Source: Saccharospirillum alexandrii_A
GTDB taxonomy: Bacteria; Pseudomonadota; Gammaproteobacteria; Pseudomonadales; Natronospirillaceae
Assembly (NCBI RefSeq): GCF_043641555.1
Contig: NZ_JBHZRJ010000006.1
Location: 271,211-335,210 of the forward strand
Direction of reading: 5' to 3'
Length of the DNA stretch: 64,000 bases
Position 1 is the first letter of the stretch. Every line of letters begins with the position of its first letter. Position numbers and translations under genes: made by a program. Under the pieces are notes generated by a model. The model saw only the letters and a program-made list of their open reading frames with translations. It ran no database searches and was not told where the DNA came from. This document shows positions 21,202-30,864 of the stretch, one piece after another.

Positions 21202-21555
21202 ATGGACTACACCCGTAAATTTCAAACAATGGCCGACGCCGCACGCGCTCAGGTCGAGGAAGTCGCACCAGAACAAGTCGATGCGTTGATGGCCCAGGGT
21301 GCTATCGCTCTCGATATTCGCGACAAGGAAGAGCACGACAAAGGGCACATCCCCAATTCGCTCAACATCAGCCGTGGCAAGCTGGAAATGGTGATTGAGA
21401 AGAACGTCCCGGATTTGAACACGGTGCTTTTGTGTTATTGCAACGCCTATAACCGCGGGTCGCTCTCAGCGGCGTCACTGCAGAGCATGGGTTACAAGAA
21501 CGCCAAAGTCATCGCCGGCGGATTGAACGCATACAATGCACTGCAAAAAAGCTGA
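21202..21555 (+). CDS. Single-domain rhodanese-like sulfurtransferase
   Basis: A protein of 117 residues with one rhodanese domain: ALDIRDKEEHDKGHIPNSLNISRG, then the active-site loop Cys80-Asn-Ala-Tyr-Asn-Arg85 with the persulfide Cys in CxxxxR. A second Cys78 is two residues upstream. The final GYKNAKVIAGGLNAYNAL is also conserved. Acidic and Asn residues in the loop differ from the basic loop of thiosulfate-specific enzymes, so the sulfur donor is uncertain. The protein is cytosolic, as no signal peptide is seen. A striking palindrome precedes it. Confidence 0.9.
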   Translation: MDYTRKFQTMADAARAQVEEVAPEQVDALMAQGAIALDIRDKEEHDKGHIPNSLNISRGKLEMVIEKNVPDLNTVLLCYCNAYNRGSLSAASLQSMGYKNAKVIAGGLNAYNALQKS

Positions 21556-21644
21556 GACAACCGGTCACAGCCGTTCCCCGGACCTGCTTATCCTGATTAA
21601 AAACCGCTAGAATCGACCTCTGTAGATTACTTCAGAGGTCACCC

Positions 21645-22745
21645 ATGTCTGTCGACCAATACCGAGCCACCTTTCGCGGCTGCCCGATCAACGCCAGCCG
21701 CCACAAACCCGAGTCGATCAAAGCCACCTTGCAGCGCCTGGCAGATGCCACCGGCGACGATGAACAGATCGACAATTACGGCCGTGGCGAATTGATCGAA
21801 TCGTTCGAGCGAGAGGTCGCTGCCTTGCTGGGAAAAGAGGCCGCCCTCTTCATGCCCAGCGGCACCATGGCACAGCCGATGGCGCTGCGCATCTGGGCTG
21901 ATCTGGCACGAACCGACTATGTAGCCCTGCACGCCACTAGCCACGTTGCACTGCACGAGCACAACAGCTATCAGGTTTTGTGGCAGCTGAAGGGGTGCGA
22001 ATTGGGTGAATCACATCGGGTTCCGTTGCTGGACGATCTGAAAGCGGCCGCTCGTGACCCGCTGGCCGCTGTTTTACTGGAATTGCCCATGCGCGAAATC
22101 GGCGGCCAACTGCCGCAGTGGGATGAACTGGTGCGCCAGAGCGACTGGGCACGCGCACAGGGCATCAAGCTGCACATGGACGGCGCCCGCCTGTGGCAGT
22201 GCCCGGCCGCTTACGAAAAATCTCTGGCGGACATCGCCGCCCTGTTCGATTCCGTCTATGTGAGTTTCTACAAAGACCTGGGCGGCATTGCCGGTGCCAT
22301 GCTGGTGGGCGATGCGGACTTCATTGCCCGCGCCAAGGTCTGGCAACGCCGGGTAGGTGGCACCCTGTATGCACTGTACCCTTATGTGATCGCCGCGAGG
22401 GAAGGACTGGCGCAACACCTGGCCGCCATGCCCGAGCGTCGCGATAACGCGCGCTGGCTCGCCGAGCAATTGAACCGGCTGCCTGGTGTAACAACCTGGC
22501 CAGCCGTACCCCAGACCAATATGTTTCGGTTGCACATTCGTTGTAATCCACCAATTTTTCTTGAGCAAGGCGTGCGTTGGATGCAGCAGCACCAGATAGG
22601 GATCATCCCACCGCCTTACCGGGTCGATGATGATGCCCTTCATTGTGAAATCTCCGTTGGCAACGCCTTTGATTTGCTTACCCGGGAACAATGGCAGGAA
22701 TGGATCAGGGAGTTTGGTGAAGCAATGCTGACAGACAATCAATAG
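21645..22745 (+). CDS. Threonine aldolase / beta-eliminating lyase family protein
   Basis: A fold-type I PLP enzyme of 366 residues. DNYGRGELIESFEREVAALLGKEAALFMPSGTMAQ, the PLP-contact KLHMDGARLW and the Schiff-base lysine Lys210 in VSFYKDLGGIAGAML define the low-specificity threonine aldolase group, which cleaves beta-hydroxy amino acids to glycine and an aldehyde. The start MSVDQYRATFRGCPINASRHKP is unlike GlyA and LtaE of E. coli but seen in a separate bacterial clade, so substrate range is open. It is a single gene about 90 bases after the rhodanese. Confidence 0.88.
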   Translation: MSVDQYRATFRGCPINASRHKPESIKATLQRLADATGDDEQIDNYGRGELIESFEREVAALLGKEAALFMPSGTMAQPMALRIWADLARTDYVALHATSHVALHEHNSYQVLWQLKGCELGESHRVPLLDDLKAAARDPLAAVLLELPMREIGGQLPQWDELVRQSDWARAQGIKLHMDGARLWQCPAAYEKSLADIAALFDSVYVSFYKDLGGIAGAMLVGDADFIARAKVWQRRVGGTLYALYPYVIAAREGLAQHLAAMPERRDNARWLAEQLNRLPGVTTWPAVPQTNMFRLHIRCNPPIFLEQGVRWMQQHQIGIIPPPYRVDDDALHCEISVGNAFDLLTREQWQEWIREFGEAMLTDNQ

Positions 22746-22893
22746 CAGACCGGAACCCCCAGGTAGAAACAGGAACTTTGCTTGGGGTAAGCATCGCCTG
22801 AGTGAGCAGACACCCGGGTATTTATATAAGTGGCACCCTTACAAGGTCTCCCGGTTACTGCCTCACAGCAGCCGGACACGCTAGAGCAACGAG

Positions 22894-23622
22894 TCAGAAA
22901 GGGACAAAAAACTCACCAGCCAACGACTCATAACTCCCATCGTTCTTCAGCCTGTTCAACTGTAGCGAAAGCTCTCTTATAAAAATGAGATTGTTCTCTG
23001 TATTGTGACAATTCAAACGATCGTAGCCCGAAAACAGACTGAAGGTGGGGCTGTACGAGAGCTGACTAATAAAGGGCTGAATATCAGGCAGCGCTGCTAT
23101 CAGCACATCCACGCGCCCCTGTTTCAGCATATTGATAGCCTGATGCTCGGTCATCACCATATCAGCCCTGACTGACCCTTGTAGCACAGACTCAATGTAA
23201 AGTTCATGACCCATGATGCCAACTACTCTCAAGTTGACCATTTCATTAACTGAAACAATAGCGGGTTTATCGGGTGCCCTAAACGCATGAAAGCTGAACT
23301 TGCCCAAAGGGAAGCTGGAAACCAACTGGTCAGGCTGATAGGTCTGATACAGCACATCATCGAAGCTGTAAATGCAGTCGACCTCTTTAGCGTCAAAAGC
23401 GCGGATTGCACGACGGTAGGGATAAAACAGCGTCTGAACATTCACGTCCAGCGATTCTATGGCACGACTGACCATACGTTGATAGATACCGGAACCGTCC
23501 TCTTCCACTAAATTATCGATAGACGGTGCGGCAATACGGATTGAACTTGCCTGAGATGCATTGGCCATCAGCCCCAGGCAGGCGACCAGGAGCGACAAGG
23601 AAGTACGAGACAGCTTGTTCAT
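22894..23622 (-). CDS. Periplasmic solute-binding-like protein (PBPb fold)
   Basis: A protein of 242 residues with a signal peptide (MNKLSRTSLSLLVACLGLMANASQAS). The mature part has features of an amino-acid-type binding protein: IRIAAPSIDNLVEEDGSGIYQRMVSRAIESLDVNVQTLFYPYRRAIRAF, then a second lobe with VVGIMGHELYIESVLQ and INMLKQGRVDVLIAALPDI. The YPYRRA and INMLKQGRVD-type blocks are common in stand-alone transporter substrate-binding domain proteins of marine gammaproteobacteria. No permease genes are adjacent, so it may be a sensor or orphan binding protein. The start has no other close candidate. Confidence 0.8.
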   Translation of the reverse strand: MNKLSRTSLSLLVACLGLMANASQASSIRIAAPSIDNLVEEDGSGIYQRMVSRAIESLDVNVQTLFYPYRRAIRAFDAKEVDCIYSFDDVLYQTYQPDQLVSSFPLGKFSFHAFRAPDKPAIVSVNEMVNLRVVGIMGHELYIESVLQGSVRADMVMTEHQAINMLKQGRVDVLIAALPDIQPFISQLSYSPTFSLFSGYDRLNCHNTENNLIFIRELSLQLNRLKNDGSYESLAGEFFVPF

Positions 23623-23906
23623 CCTGAATGTCCACTAACTCAGCATTGGATTGATTGTGTTTCATACCGCCAATGAAGTAAAGCTGCAGCACGATGCGCA
23701 TCCCGACAACATTCATCTCAGTTTTCGAGTACGGCGAGACCTGATATCGACTACCCTGAGCCACGGGTTAAGCTGATTTGCGAACCTGGTCATAGAGGCG
23801 CATTTGCGCGGTTTCAGGGAGTTACCCAGTATAGTGACCAACCGGGAACAACACTGCTCATCCGAAAACAGACGCGGCATTAGCGTCCAACCAACAGGGA
23901 GTCACC

Positions 23907-24872
23907 ATGCTCGTCATCGAAGACAAGTGGGTCTGGGATTTTTGGTTGCACCAGGAAGGTGACGACTGGCACCTCTACTACCTTCAGGCCGACAAGCGCC
24001 TGAACGACCCGACCTTGCGCCACTGGCACGTCAGCCAGGGCCACGCCATCTCGACAGACCTGCGTAACTGGACAATAAAGGGAACCTGTCTGCAACCGGC
24101 CGAAGCTCCGGCCTGGGACGACAAAACCACCTGGACCGGCTCGGTTATTAAAGACGATGCGGGCCTGTGGCACCTGTTCTACACCGGCACCCGGAACAGC
24201 GAACAGGGTCTGAAACAACGTATTGGCCACGCCACCAGTACCGACGGCCACGATTGGCAACGCGTAGGTACCGGCCTGGCCCTCGATATCGACCGGGATT
24301 TGTATGAAGAGTACACCCCGGGCCACTGGCACGACCGCGCCCTGCGCGACCCCTGGGTGATGAAAGACCCCGACGGCGATGGCTGGCTGATGTACTTCAC
24401 CGCTCGCGTCCCCGGCAAGGCCGAGGCCAACGAAGCCGGCGCTATTGGCCTGGCCTACTCGCCAGATTTGTACCACTGGCAGATTCAACCCCCGGTCTTC
24501 ACAGGCAGCTTTGGTCAACTGGAGGTCCCTCAGGTGTTCAAGCACCAGAACCGCTGGTACTGCCTGTTTTGCACCAATGCAGAGCACTGGTCGGCCGCCT
24601 ATACGCAAACGGCTAACGGCCCGCCTGTTGGCGGAACCCATTATTTGATGGCCGACCATCACCTGGGGCCATGGCGGGTGGCACCGGGGCCGTTTCTGGA
24701 TGGCTCAGACCCGGTTCGTCGCTATGCCGGAAAGATCGTACGCCACAAAGGTGACTTGCTGTTCATGGGGTTTCTGCATGACACCCAAGAGGGCGAATTT
24801 GTTGGCCGGATCGATGAACCGGTGTCGGTTAAAGTGGACTCCAGCGGGCTGCTGGGTATCACTGAACGCTAA
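23907..24872 (+). CDS. Clan GH-J/GH43-like five-bladed glycosidase
   Basis: A protein of 321 residues without a signal peptide. WDFWLHQEGDDWHLYYLQA puts an Asp (Asp11) where GH32/GH68/GH43 enzymes hold a catalytic acid. ALRDPWV (Asp148) matches the RDP motif, and LEVPQVF (Glu206) lies where the acid/base Glu is expected. Repeats of the type W-x-LFYTGT and S-T-D-x-x-x-W are those of the five-bladed propeller. This suggests hydrolysis or transfer of beta-fructosides or arabinosides in the cytosol. The exact family and substrate are uncertain. It stands alone, with no sugar transporter in reach. Confidence 0.75.
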   Translation: MLVIEDKWVWDFWLHQEGDDWHLYYLQADKRLNDPTLRHWHVSQGHAISTDLRNWTIKGTCLQPAEAPAWDDKTTWTGSVIKDDAGLWHLFYTGTRNSEQGLKQRIGHATSTDGHDWQRVGTGLALDIDRDLYEEYTPGHWHDRALRDPWVMKDPDGDGWLMYFTARVPGKAEANEAGAIGLAYSPDLYHWQIQPPVFTGSFGQLEVPQVFKHQNRWYCLFCTNAEHWSAAYTQTANGPPVGGTHYLMADHHLGPWRVAPGPFLDGSDPVRRYAGKIVRHKGDLLFMGFLHDTQEGEFVGRIDEPVSVKVDSSGLLGITER

Positions 24873-25002
24873 CGGTGCTGATGACTACACCTGCATTATT
24901 CTCTGGTGAGCGGAATTGCAGCGCTATACTGCATATGCTGTACAGACGCAGTTAGCTAACTCATTTAGTGTTTTCCCCATTGTTTGCATATAGGAAAACA
25001 CC

Positions 25003-27594
25003 ATGACCAGTGCCTCTGCTCCCTCCTTTAAGTCGCGAACCCACTCGATCCATCTTGCGCTCGCCATATTAATCCTTTTTGGTCTGGCTGCCTGCTCTGG
25101 TAGTAGCTCATCCGGCGGTGCAAACACTGACAATGGTGGTTCCAACGACGCTGAGCTAACTCTGCCTGACGCCCTCTACCTCATTCCCGAATCGAAAAAA
25201 ATCACCGTCGAATGGGAAGTCGAACCTGAGCTCAGCTACAACCTCTACTGGTCTACCGAACCCGAGTTTGACCCAGGTATCGCTGCGGAATCCGACATGC
25301 AGCCGAATGTTCAGCCACCATTCGTGATAGAGCCGCTCGAAAATGACCAGAACTACTATTTTTATCTGGAAGTTGTGGACGGAAACGAAACCGCGTTAAG
25401 TGAACGTTGGGATACAAGGCTCGCTACGCCAGGCATCGGTGGTTACTCTACTCGCGTTACCAAGGTGCAACAGTCTGATGACGGCCAAGTATTTGTTGGT
25501 GGGGCCTTTAATCACCTTGGCTACAGCTATGGCCCGCTTCAGGTTATAGATCTACGCACAGGCGCACCACGCGCTCATCCTCAAATCGGTAACTATGCTT
25601 CTGCAATAGCTCCCGACAACAATGGCGGGTATTACATTGCTACTTCCTGGCCCAACCGGCGGATACTCAGAGTGGATGAGCATGACCGGTTGGTCCCGGA
25701 ATTTGAGGTGATTTCCAATTACAGCGTAAATGCCATGATATTTCACGATGGAACGCTCTACGTCGGCGGTGACTTCAGCCAAATCGCCGGAGCAAACCGG
25801 GGCCGTTTGGCTGCATTTGATACTAACGGCAACCTGTTAGGATGGAGCCCCACCTTGAACAGCTCGGTATTGGCTCTGAGTATTCACAATGACATTCTGT
25901 ACGTGGGAGGAGACTTCTACAATGCATCAGTACTCGGAGGAGAGACACGTACCCACGTAGCCGCTTTTGACCTTGGCAATAATCGACAACTAACGAATTT
26001 TTCGCCGGATCTAAACGGTAACGTTAGCGCTTTCACCTTTACTGACGAAGGCATAGTACTCGGTGGCGACTTCTATTCCATAACACAAAATGGAGAGACT
26101 CTGGACCGTAGATCCATTGTTTTACTTGATTGGGACGGAACCGTACTTGAGCCGACATTTGATGTTAATTCTGAGGTAACGGCACTGACCACGAGAGATG
26201 AATGGCTCTATGTGAGCGGTGAATTTAGTCAGCCAAAACCCTATTTGGCACGTTTCAAACTGGATGGTCAACTGGATGATACCTGGCCAGTCCACTCACC
26301 CAGCAGGAAGCTATTTGATTTAATCGCCACCGACAACGGCCTGATTGCTGCAGGCGAATTTTCATCCGCCGGAGTTGACCAAAAGCAATACAATGTCATT
26401 CACTATGATCTCAATGGCGAAGTTGATATGACTTACGGACTAGGTCTTGATACTCCGGCATACGACCTGGCCTTACTGGATGACCGACTGGTGATTGCCA
26501 GCCAAGCAAACATTCGAATTACCAGCGATCAACAAGGGATCGGCCTGTTGAATTCTAAAGGGCAATGGCAGAACTGGCCTGTAGAGATCAACGGATCCGT
26601 GCACGCACTAACCTTACATGATGAAACGCTCTATATTGGAGGAAACTTTACCCAAGCAAAAACACCTAACCTCAATGAGGCTGTTACCAGACAAGGTGCT
26701 TTGGCCATAGATCTCGCGACCAATGAGTTAACTGCATTTAGCCCCCAGCTAGGTCAAGAAGAGGTATATTACGGCCCGGCTGAAGTCCACCAAATCACAC
26801 CGATAGACAACGATTTCCTTATTGGTGGGCGATTCTCGAGAGTTAACGGTGAGAGTCACCAGGATCTGGTTCAGGTCGACACTTCTGGTGCAGTTACCGC
26901 CGCATTACCCGGGAAACTGGACCGCTTTGGCTATATTCACAGAATTGAAGCCACCGCTGACCACATTTATGTATCGGGAACGTTCGACGGCTTTGATGGC
27001 GCAGCCGATGCAACCAGCGTACTCAGAATCCATCGGACGGGGGAGAACGCAGGCGAAGTAGATAGCACCTGGCTTCCTGAAATTACCGATGACAACCACG
27101 CATCCATATTTGGTCGGGTGAGCGATTTGTTGATTCGAGGCAGTTCGATTTACATGTCGGGCTCATTTACGGAATTCACAGACCCGAATAATGCGGCCAA
27201 CACTGTAAACCGACAGCAATTCGCAGCCTTCACTACAAATGGATCACTAATCGGGTGGGCACCGGAAGTTTCAGGGCAAGGTTCTTCGACCCGCGGACAC
27301 TTTCTACGTTACCTGCCCAATGAAAACAAATTGTTGCTGGGTGGTAACTTTGATGAGGTGGATGGTATGGAGACAGGAAGTCTCGCCCTGGTAGATCTGA
27401 CCACAGGTGAGCTCGATGATACAACGCCATTGGGGCTGGCAATAAAGAATTTGAAACTGTCTTCTCCGACCTATACCGCTGAGTTTAACCAAACTACAGG
27501 TAACCTATGCGTGGGCATTGGTCGTGAGGTCGATGAAGCGCAACTAAAGGTTGGTATTATCTGCCTGGACCATACCGGTGAGCATCTTTGGTAA
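25003..27594 (+). CDS. Large lipoprotein with Ig/FN3-like and beta-propeller-like repeats
   Basis: A protein of 863 residues. The signal sequence ends in LFGLAACSG with the lipidated Cys31, followed by a Ser/Gly/Asn linker. Residues of about 52-145 look like a fibronectin-III or Ig domain (KKITVEWEVEPELSYNLYW ... NDQNYYFYLEVVDGNETALS). The rest is built of repeats of the type LYVGGDFSQIAGANRGRLAAFDTNG and LLGWSP, about 10 copies, resembling delta-60/kelch-like propeller blades. Base composition is AT-richer and codon use less biased than in neighbouring core genes. Role unknown; likely outer-membrane or surface attached. The best start follows GGAAAACACC. Confidence 0.8.
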   Translation: MTSASAPSFKSRTHSIHLALAILILFGLAACSGSSSSGGANTDNGGSNDAELTLPDALYLIPESKKITVEWEVEPELSYNLYWSTEPEFDPGIAAESDMQPNVQPPFVIEPLENDQNYYFYLEVVDGNETALSERWDTRLATPGIGGYSTRVTKVQQSDDGQVFVGGAFNHLGYSYGPLQVIDLRTGAPRAHPQIGNYASAIAPDNNGGYYIATSWPNRRILRVDEHDRLVPEFEVISNYSVNAMIFHDGTLYVGGDFSQIAGANRGRLAAFDTNGNLLGWSPTLNSSVLALSIHNDILYVGGDFYNASVLGGETRTHVAAFDLGNNRQLTNFSPDLNGNVSAFTFTDEGIVLGGDFYSITQNGETLDRRSIVLLDWDGTVLEPTFDVNSEVTALTTRDEWLYVSGEFSQPKPYLARFKLDGQLDDTWPVHSPSRKLFDLIATDNGLIAAGEFSSAGVDQKQYNVIHYDLNGEVDMTYGLGLDTPAYDLALLDDRLVIASQANIRITSDQQGIGLLNSKGQWQNWPVEINGSVHALTLHDETLYIGGNFTQAKTPNLNEAVTRQGALAIDLATNELTAFSPQLGQEEVYYGPAEVHQITPIDNDFLIGGRFSRVNGESHQDLVQVDTSGAVTAALPGKLDRFGYIHRIEATADHIYVSGTFDGFDGAADATSVLRIHRTGENAGEVDSTWLPEITDDNHASIFGRVSDLLIRGSSIYMSGSFTEFTDPNNAANTVNRQQFAAFTTNGSLIGWAPEVSGQGSSTRGHFLRYLPNENKLLLGGNFDEVDGMETGSLALVDLTTGELDDTTPLGLAIKNLKLSSPTYTAEFNQTTGNLCVGIGREVDEAQLKVGIICLDHTGEHLW

Positions 27595-27660
27595 AACCCA
27601 GGGTCAAAGCAAACGATTAAGTCTGCGCAGACAAGGATGCCTGCGATTAGACACCAACGC

Positions 27661-28185
27661 TCAGCCCTCGACTGCAATATTTCTCTTGAACCGCAGCTCC
27701 TGAATTCCGGAATGCTTCGGGTCGGCCTTTATTTTACCTTCACTAACAAACCCATTCCGCTGGTAAAGCCGAATGGCTCTTTCATTCTGTTCCACCACCC
27801 AAAGGAAGATGGATCCATACCCATCGTTGCTGAGTCGTTCGATCATAAAATTCAACAGGGAACGCCCCAATCCGTATCCCCATTTATCCGGGTCGATATT
27901 AATCGAAACGATTTCAGCAGACTCGGATCCATCAAGATCCTTGTCGCGAGCCGGGCCGAACACAGCAAAGCCTTCTACACGACCATTCACCTCGGCAACC
28001 AGGTAGGACCCTTTGCCAGCGCGTTCCAGTGCATTGCGCCACATAGCCGTCTTCTGGTTTAAGTCGAGTGCATCCAGCAGTGCGGGCGACATTATGCCCG
28101 AGTAGACGCGCCGCCAGGCCGCTACCTGAATCTCTGCCATGCGAACTTCATCGCCCACCTTTGCCTTTCTGACGTCGATACTCAC
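27661..28185 (-). CDS. GNAT family N-acetyltransferase
   Basis: A protein of 174 residues in the RimI-like part of the GNAT family. AEIQVAAWRRVYSGIM is the usual substrate-side start. VSINIDPDKWGYGLGRSLLNFM contains the acetyl-CoA loop (Q/K-x-x-G-x-G), and IFLWVVEQNERAIRLYQRNGFV has the Asn-Glu-Arg-Ala...Tyr-x-x-x-Gly-Phe signature of this group. The acceptor cannot be deduced. It is convergent with the large lipoprotein gene and in line with the SH3-domain gene. Confidence 0.9.
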   Translation of the reverse strand: MSIDVRKAKVGDEVRMAEIQVAAWRRVYSGIMSPALLDALDLNQKTAMWRNALERAGKGSYLVAEVNGRVEGFAVFGPARDKDLDGSESAEIVSINIDPDKWGYGLGRSLLNFMIERLSNDGYGSIFLWVVEQNERAIRLYQRNGFVSEGKIKADPKHSGIQELRFKRNIAVEG

Positions 28186-28257
28186 CCTGGTTCAATCTCC
28201 CTCAATCCTATTCTTAGACTTCACTGGTCATGCGGTATTTCATACAGACTTGCAAGG

Positions 28258-28611
28258 TCACTCTACAGCCTTTAAACATTCTTCGGGTACCCAGCCTGCC
28301 CCTCTGTCTGCATGCTCTACCCAACACCACTGGCAATGCTCGTCGTTAACCGTTAGCCGATCACCTGGTTCTACGTCTAACTCTTTTGCCGAATAGGCTT
28401 TCAACGCAACACCTGTTGAATGATGCTCAGATCTCTGAATGTATTCCAGGGGCGCCCAGCCCTCATTCCCGACTGGATCGATGATACGAACCCAGCCTGG
28501 AAACTCGGTGTCTTCTGCGCCAACGTCTAACCGGTCGCCCGGTTCAAATGAAACCGGGTTTGGGTAGTTCGATTTATGGTCGCGGGTCACAATGGCATGA
28601 CGCAAGTGCAT
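28258..28611 (-). CDS. Tandem SH3-domain protein
   Basis: The 117-residue product consists of two bacterial variant SH3 domains, about residues 1-60 and 61-117. Each has the E/V-PGDRL turn (SFEPGDRLDVG and DVEPGDRLTVN) and a W-x-x-x-x-x-x-x-G-W-x-P end (GNEGWAPLEYI and GAGWVPEECL). There is no signal peptide. Such small cytosolic proteins have no known function and are thought to bind peptides or other proteins. It is 14 bases from the lipoprotein stop at 28626, on the same strand. Confidence 0.85.
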   Translation of the reverse strand: MHLRHAIVTRDHKSNYPNPVSFEPGDRLDVGAEDTEFPGWVRIIDPVGNEGWAPLEYIQRSEHHSTGVALKAYSAKELDVEPGDRLTVNDEHCQWCWVEHADRGAGWVPEECLKAVE

Positions 28612-28625
28612 TACTGACGGCCTCC

Positions 28626-29378
28626 CTAATTATCGGAATCCGACCGTGTTTCCAAATAGCTCAGGTCCAGCTCAAGGGCACTGCCCGGCTCACTGAACAT
28701 GGCGACAAGCCGGGAGCCCAGATCCGCTACAAATCCCGGCGTAGCCTGAGCCAGCGCCATCAGTTCAATTTCTTCGTCATTCAATATAAACGCGGCGCCT
28801 CGTGTGTGGTACAGCTCATCGTTGTAGGACGTGGCGTAAAGATATTCGTTGCGGGTATCCCACAAGGTAGCGGATACCGCACCAATGGCTTCCACCTCGG
28901 TGCCTGGCAGAATGTAGGCAGCAACGACGGTCAGATACGTAATCCCCAGCGGATTAATGTAGCGGTCTGAGCCCCGGTAGTTATCAATCATTAACACCGC
29001 ATCGGCATGATGACGGGCGGCTGCTATGCGCACGTCTTTAATTGTGTTTTCCCTGACCGTACTGTTGTTGATCACAAAAAAGTCATCGATGATGCCAGCG
29101 CTCTTAAGTTGCTGCAGCATCGGGGAAAGGTCATCCAGTACAATGCCCTTGGCCTTCTTGGCGTAAATGCCATAGTAATCCTCGAAATAGATACCCAGTG
29201 TAAAAGGCCGCCCCAGCGCCGGTTCCAGATCCAGGATGCGCTGAATATCGGCTTCGGTCTGCTCCAGCCCGGCCACGGCGAACTCGTTGTTAATATACCT
29301 CTGGTTAAAGCCCTGAGAAGCACATCCCGTCAGGATCAGGGTAATCAGCAAGGTCCATAGCGTTCGAGATGTGCTCAT
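28626..29378 (-). CDS. Uncharacterised lipoprotein
   Basis: About 250 residues from the ATG at 29378, which has GGAAA ahead. Starts further upstream add sequence before a normal lipoprotein signal. The signal ends in LTGCAS, with Cys19 lipidated. The mature part has a predicted alpha/beta domain with FTLGIYFEDYYG, DVRIAAARHHADAVLMIDNYRG and VEAIGAVSATLWDTRNEYLYAT. Its overall pattern recalls periplasmic CsgG-like or TolB N-terminal-type folds, but this is only an impression. No family is recognised with confidence. It starts a run of three minus-strand genes with the SH3 and GNAT genes. Confidence 0.7.
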   Translation of the reverse strand: MSTSRTLWTLLITLILTGCASQGFNQRYINNEFAVAGLEQTEADIQRILDLEPALGRPFTLGIYFEDYYGIYAKKAKGIVLDDLSPMLQQLKSAGIIDDFFVINNSTVRENTIKDVRIAAARHHADAVLMIDNYRGSDRYINPLGITYLTVVAAYILPGTEVEAIGAVSATLWDTRNEYLYATSYNDELYHTRGAAFILNDEEIELMALAQATPGFVADLGSRLVAMFSEPGSALELDLSYLETRSDSDN

Positions 29379-29793
29379 AAGGGTTTCCATTCTCAGTATG
29401 CGCTCGCGGTCATCACGTTGATCGTAAACAACAAGCGGTATTAGGGTTGCAATGCAGTGGGCATGGCGCGGGTTGGGTCCTATAAAGTCGGAGCCGGGCG
29501 CTAAGCCGACCAATCTACCTGACTACGCCATATCTCGCCAATCGCTCGCGTTCGCTGGGTTGGCAATACGGGCATCCACTAACCGTCCAATACGCCTTTA
29601 CTACGCGCGAATGCCAGCACCAAAATGGTTCGAACTGCACAATTCTGGTGCGAATTTAGCGACAAAAGACGCTAAAGTGACTCTATATTCAGCCAAAGTC
29701 GCCAAATGGCTCCAGTCTTGCTATAAACGCCCGTAGTGCAGCGCGGCTGGTTGGGCCGGCTGCAATAATGGCTTTTAGAACAAGGAACTTCCA
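29379..29793. other. Intergenic stretch, 415 bases, no gene seen
   Basis: A region between divergent genes without a convincing frame. One dyad, TTTAGCG at 29655-29661 and CGCTAAA at 29670-29676 with 8 bases between, could be an operator or a small hairpin. It lies about 120 bases before the TauE gene. No tRNA or known RNA was recognised. Confidence 0.5.
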
Positions 29794-30630
29794 TTGGAAT
29801 TACTGGATCAATACAGCCTGAGCTGGATCATCGGGCTGGTCGTGGCGTTGTCAGTTACCGGGGTGATTGCCGGTTTAATGGCGGGTTTGCTGGGTGTGGG
29901 TGGTGGCATTGTGATTGTGCCAGTGCTCTATCACCTGTTCACCCTGCTGGGCATCGATGAATCGGTGAAGATGCATGTGGCGGTGGGCACATCGCTGGCG
30001 ACGATTATTCCCACGTCGCTGCGCTCGGCGCGGGCGCATGCCAACAAAGGTAATCTCGACTCCGCACTGCTGAAGTCATTGGCGCCCTCGTTACTGTTCG
30101 GCGTTCTGGTAGGCACGCTGATCAGTGGCCTGGTGTCAGGCCTGGTGCTCTCGCTGGTATTTGGGGTGATCGGGTTGCTGGTTGCGGCCAATATGGCCAT
30201 CAGCAAAGAACCGGCAGCTCTGGCGGAAACACTCCCCACGGGCATAGTTCGCCACAGCATTGGAACCGGCATTGGCGGGTTCTCTACATTGATGGGGATT
30301 GGTGGCGGCACACTCAGTGTGCCAGTGCTGACTCGCTGCCAGGTGCCCATGCACCGGGCGGTGGGCACGGCGGCAGCCATTGGTATTTTCATCAGCGTAC
30401 CTGGTGCTCTGGGGTTTCTGATTAACGGCTGGGGCGTGCCGGAGCGGCCACCGTTCTCACTCGGCTACGTGAACCTGATCGGCTTTGCGCTGATCGTCCC
30501 AATGACGTTATGGACTGCCCCCATTGGCGCGCGAATAGCGCACGCCATTAACGCCGGTTTGCTGCGCCAGCTGTTTGCCGTGTTCCTGTTTATCACTGCG
30601 GTGCGAATGCTCTATGGCGTGTGGGCGTAG
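29794..30630 (+). CDS. Sulfite exporter TauE/SafE family permease
   Basis: A protein of 278 residues starting with TTG after AAGGAA. It has about eight membrane helices in two similar halves, each with the TauE/SafE glycine-rich signature: GLMAGLLGVGGGIVIVPVLY and GGFSTLMGIGGGTLSVPVLTR, followed by HVAVGTSLATIIPTSLRSARAH and HRAVGTAAAIGIF. Members move sulfite, sulfoacetate or other organosulfur and C2 anions across the inner membrane. Substrate is undetermined here and no sulfur gene is next to it. It is the first gene on the + strand after the 415-base gap. Confidence 0.9.
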   Translation: MELLDQYSLSWIIGLVVALSVTGVIAGLMAGLLGVGGGIVIVPVLYHLFTLLGIDESVKMHVAVGTSLATIIPTSLRSARAHANKGNLDSALLKSLAPSLLFGVLVGTLISGLVSGLVLSLVFGVIGLLVAANMAISKEPAALAETLPTGIVRHSIGTGIGGFSTLMGIGGGTLSVPVLTRCQVPMHRAVGTAAAIGIFISVPGALGFLINGWGVPERPPFSLGYVNLIGFALIVPMTLWTAPIGARIAHAINAGLLRQLFAVFLFITAVRMLYGVWA

Positions 30631-30864
30631 CCGTTAGCTATCGGTAGCCATTCGCGACTACCCGTCGCAGCAATGATGGTTTGAGGCGTGTCTGCCGCCT
30701 GCGCTACACCATCAGGCCCGTCTGTAGTGGCAGGAAAACAGCGAATGAGCCGCCGCTACCGGAAAAGCCGGGCTCGCCTGCAACAACTGAGTGCAGGCTA
30801 CTTTCCCGTCGCAATAGGGGGTGTATGATGGGCATTTCCAGCCTTGCAGGGAAATAGCACGACG

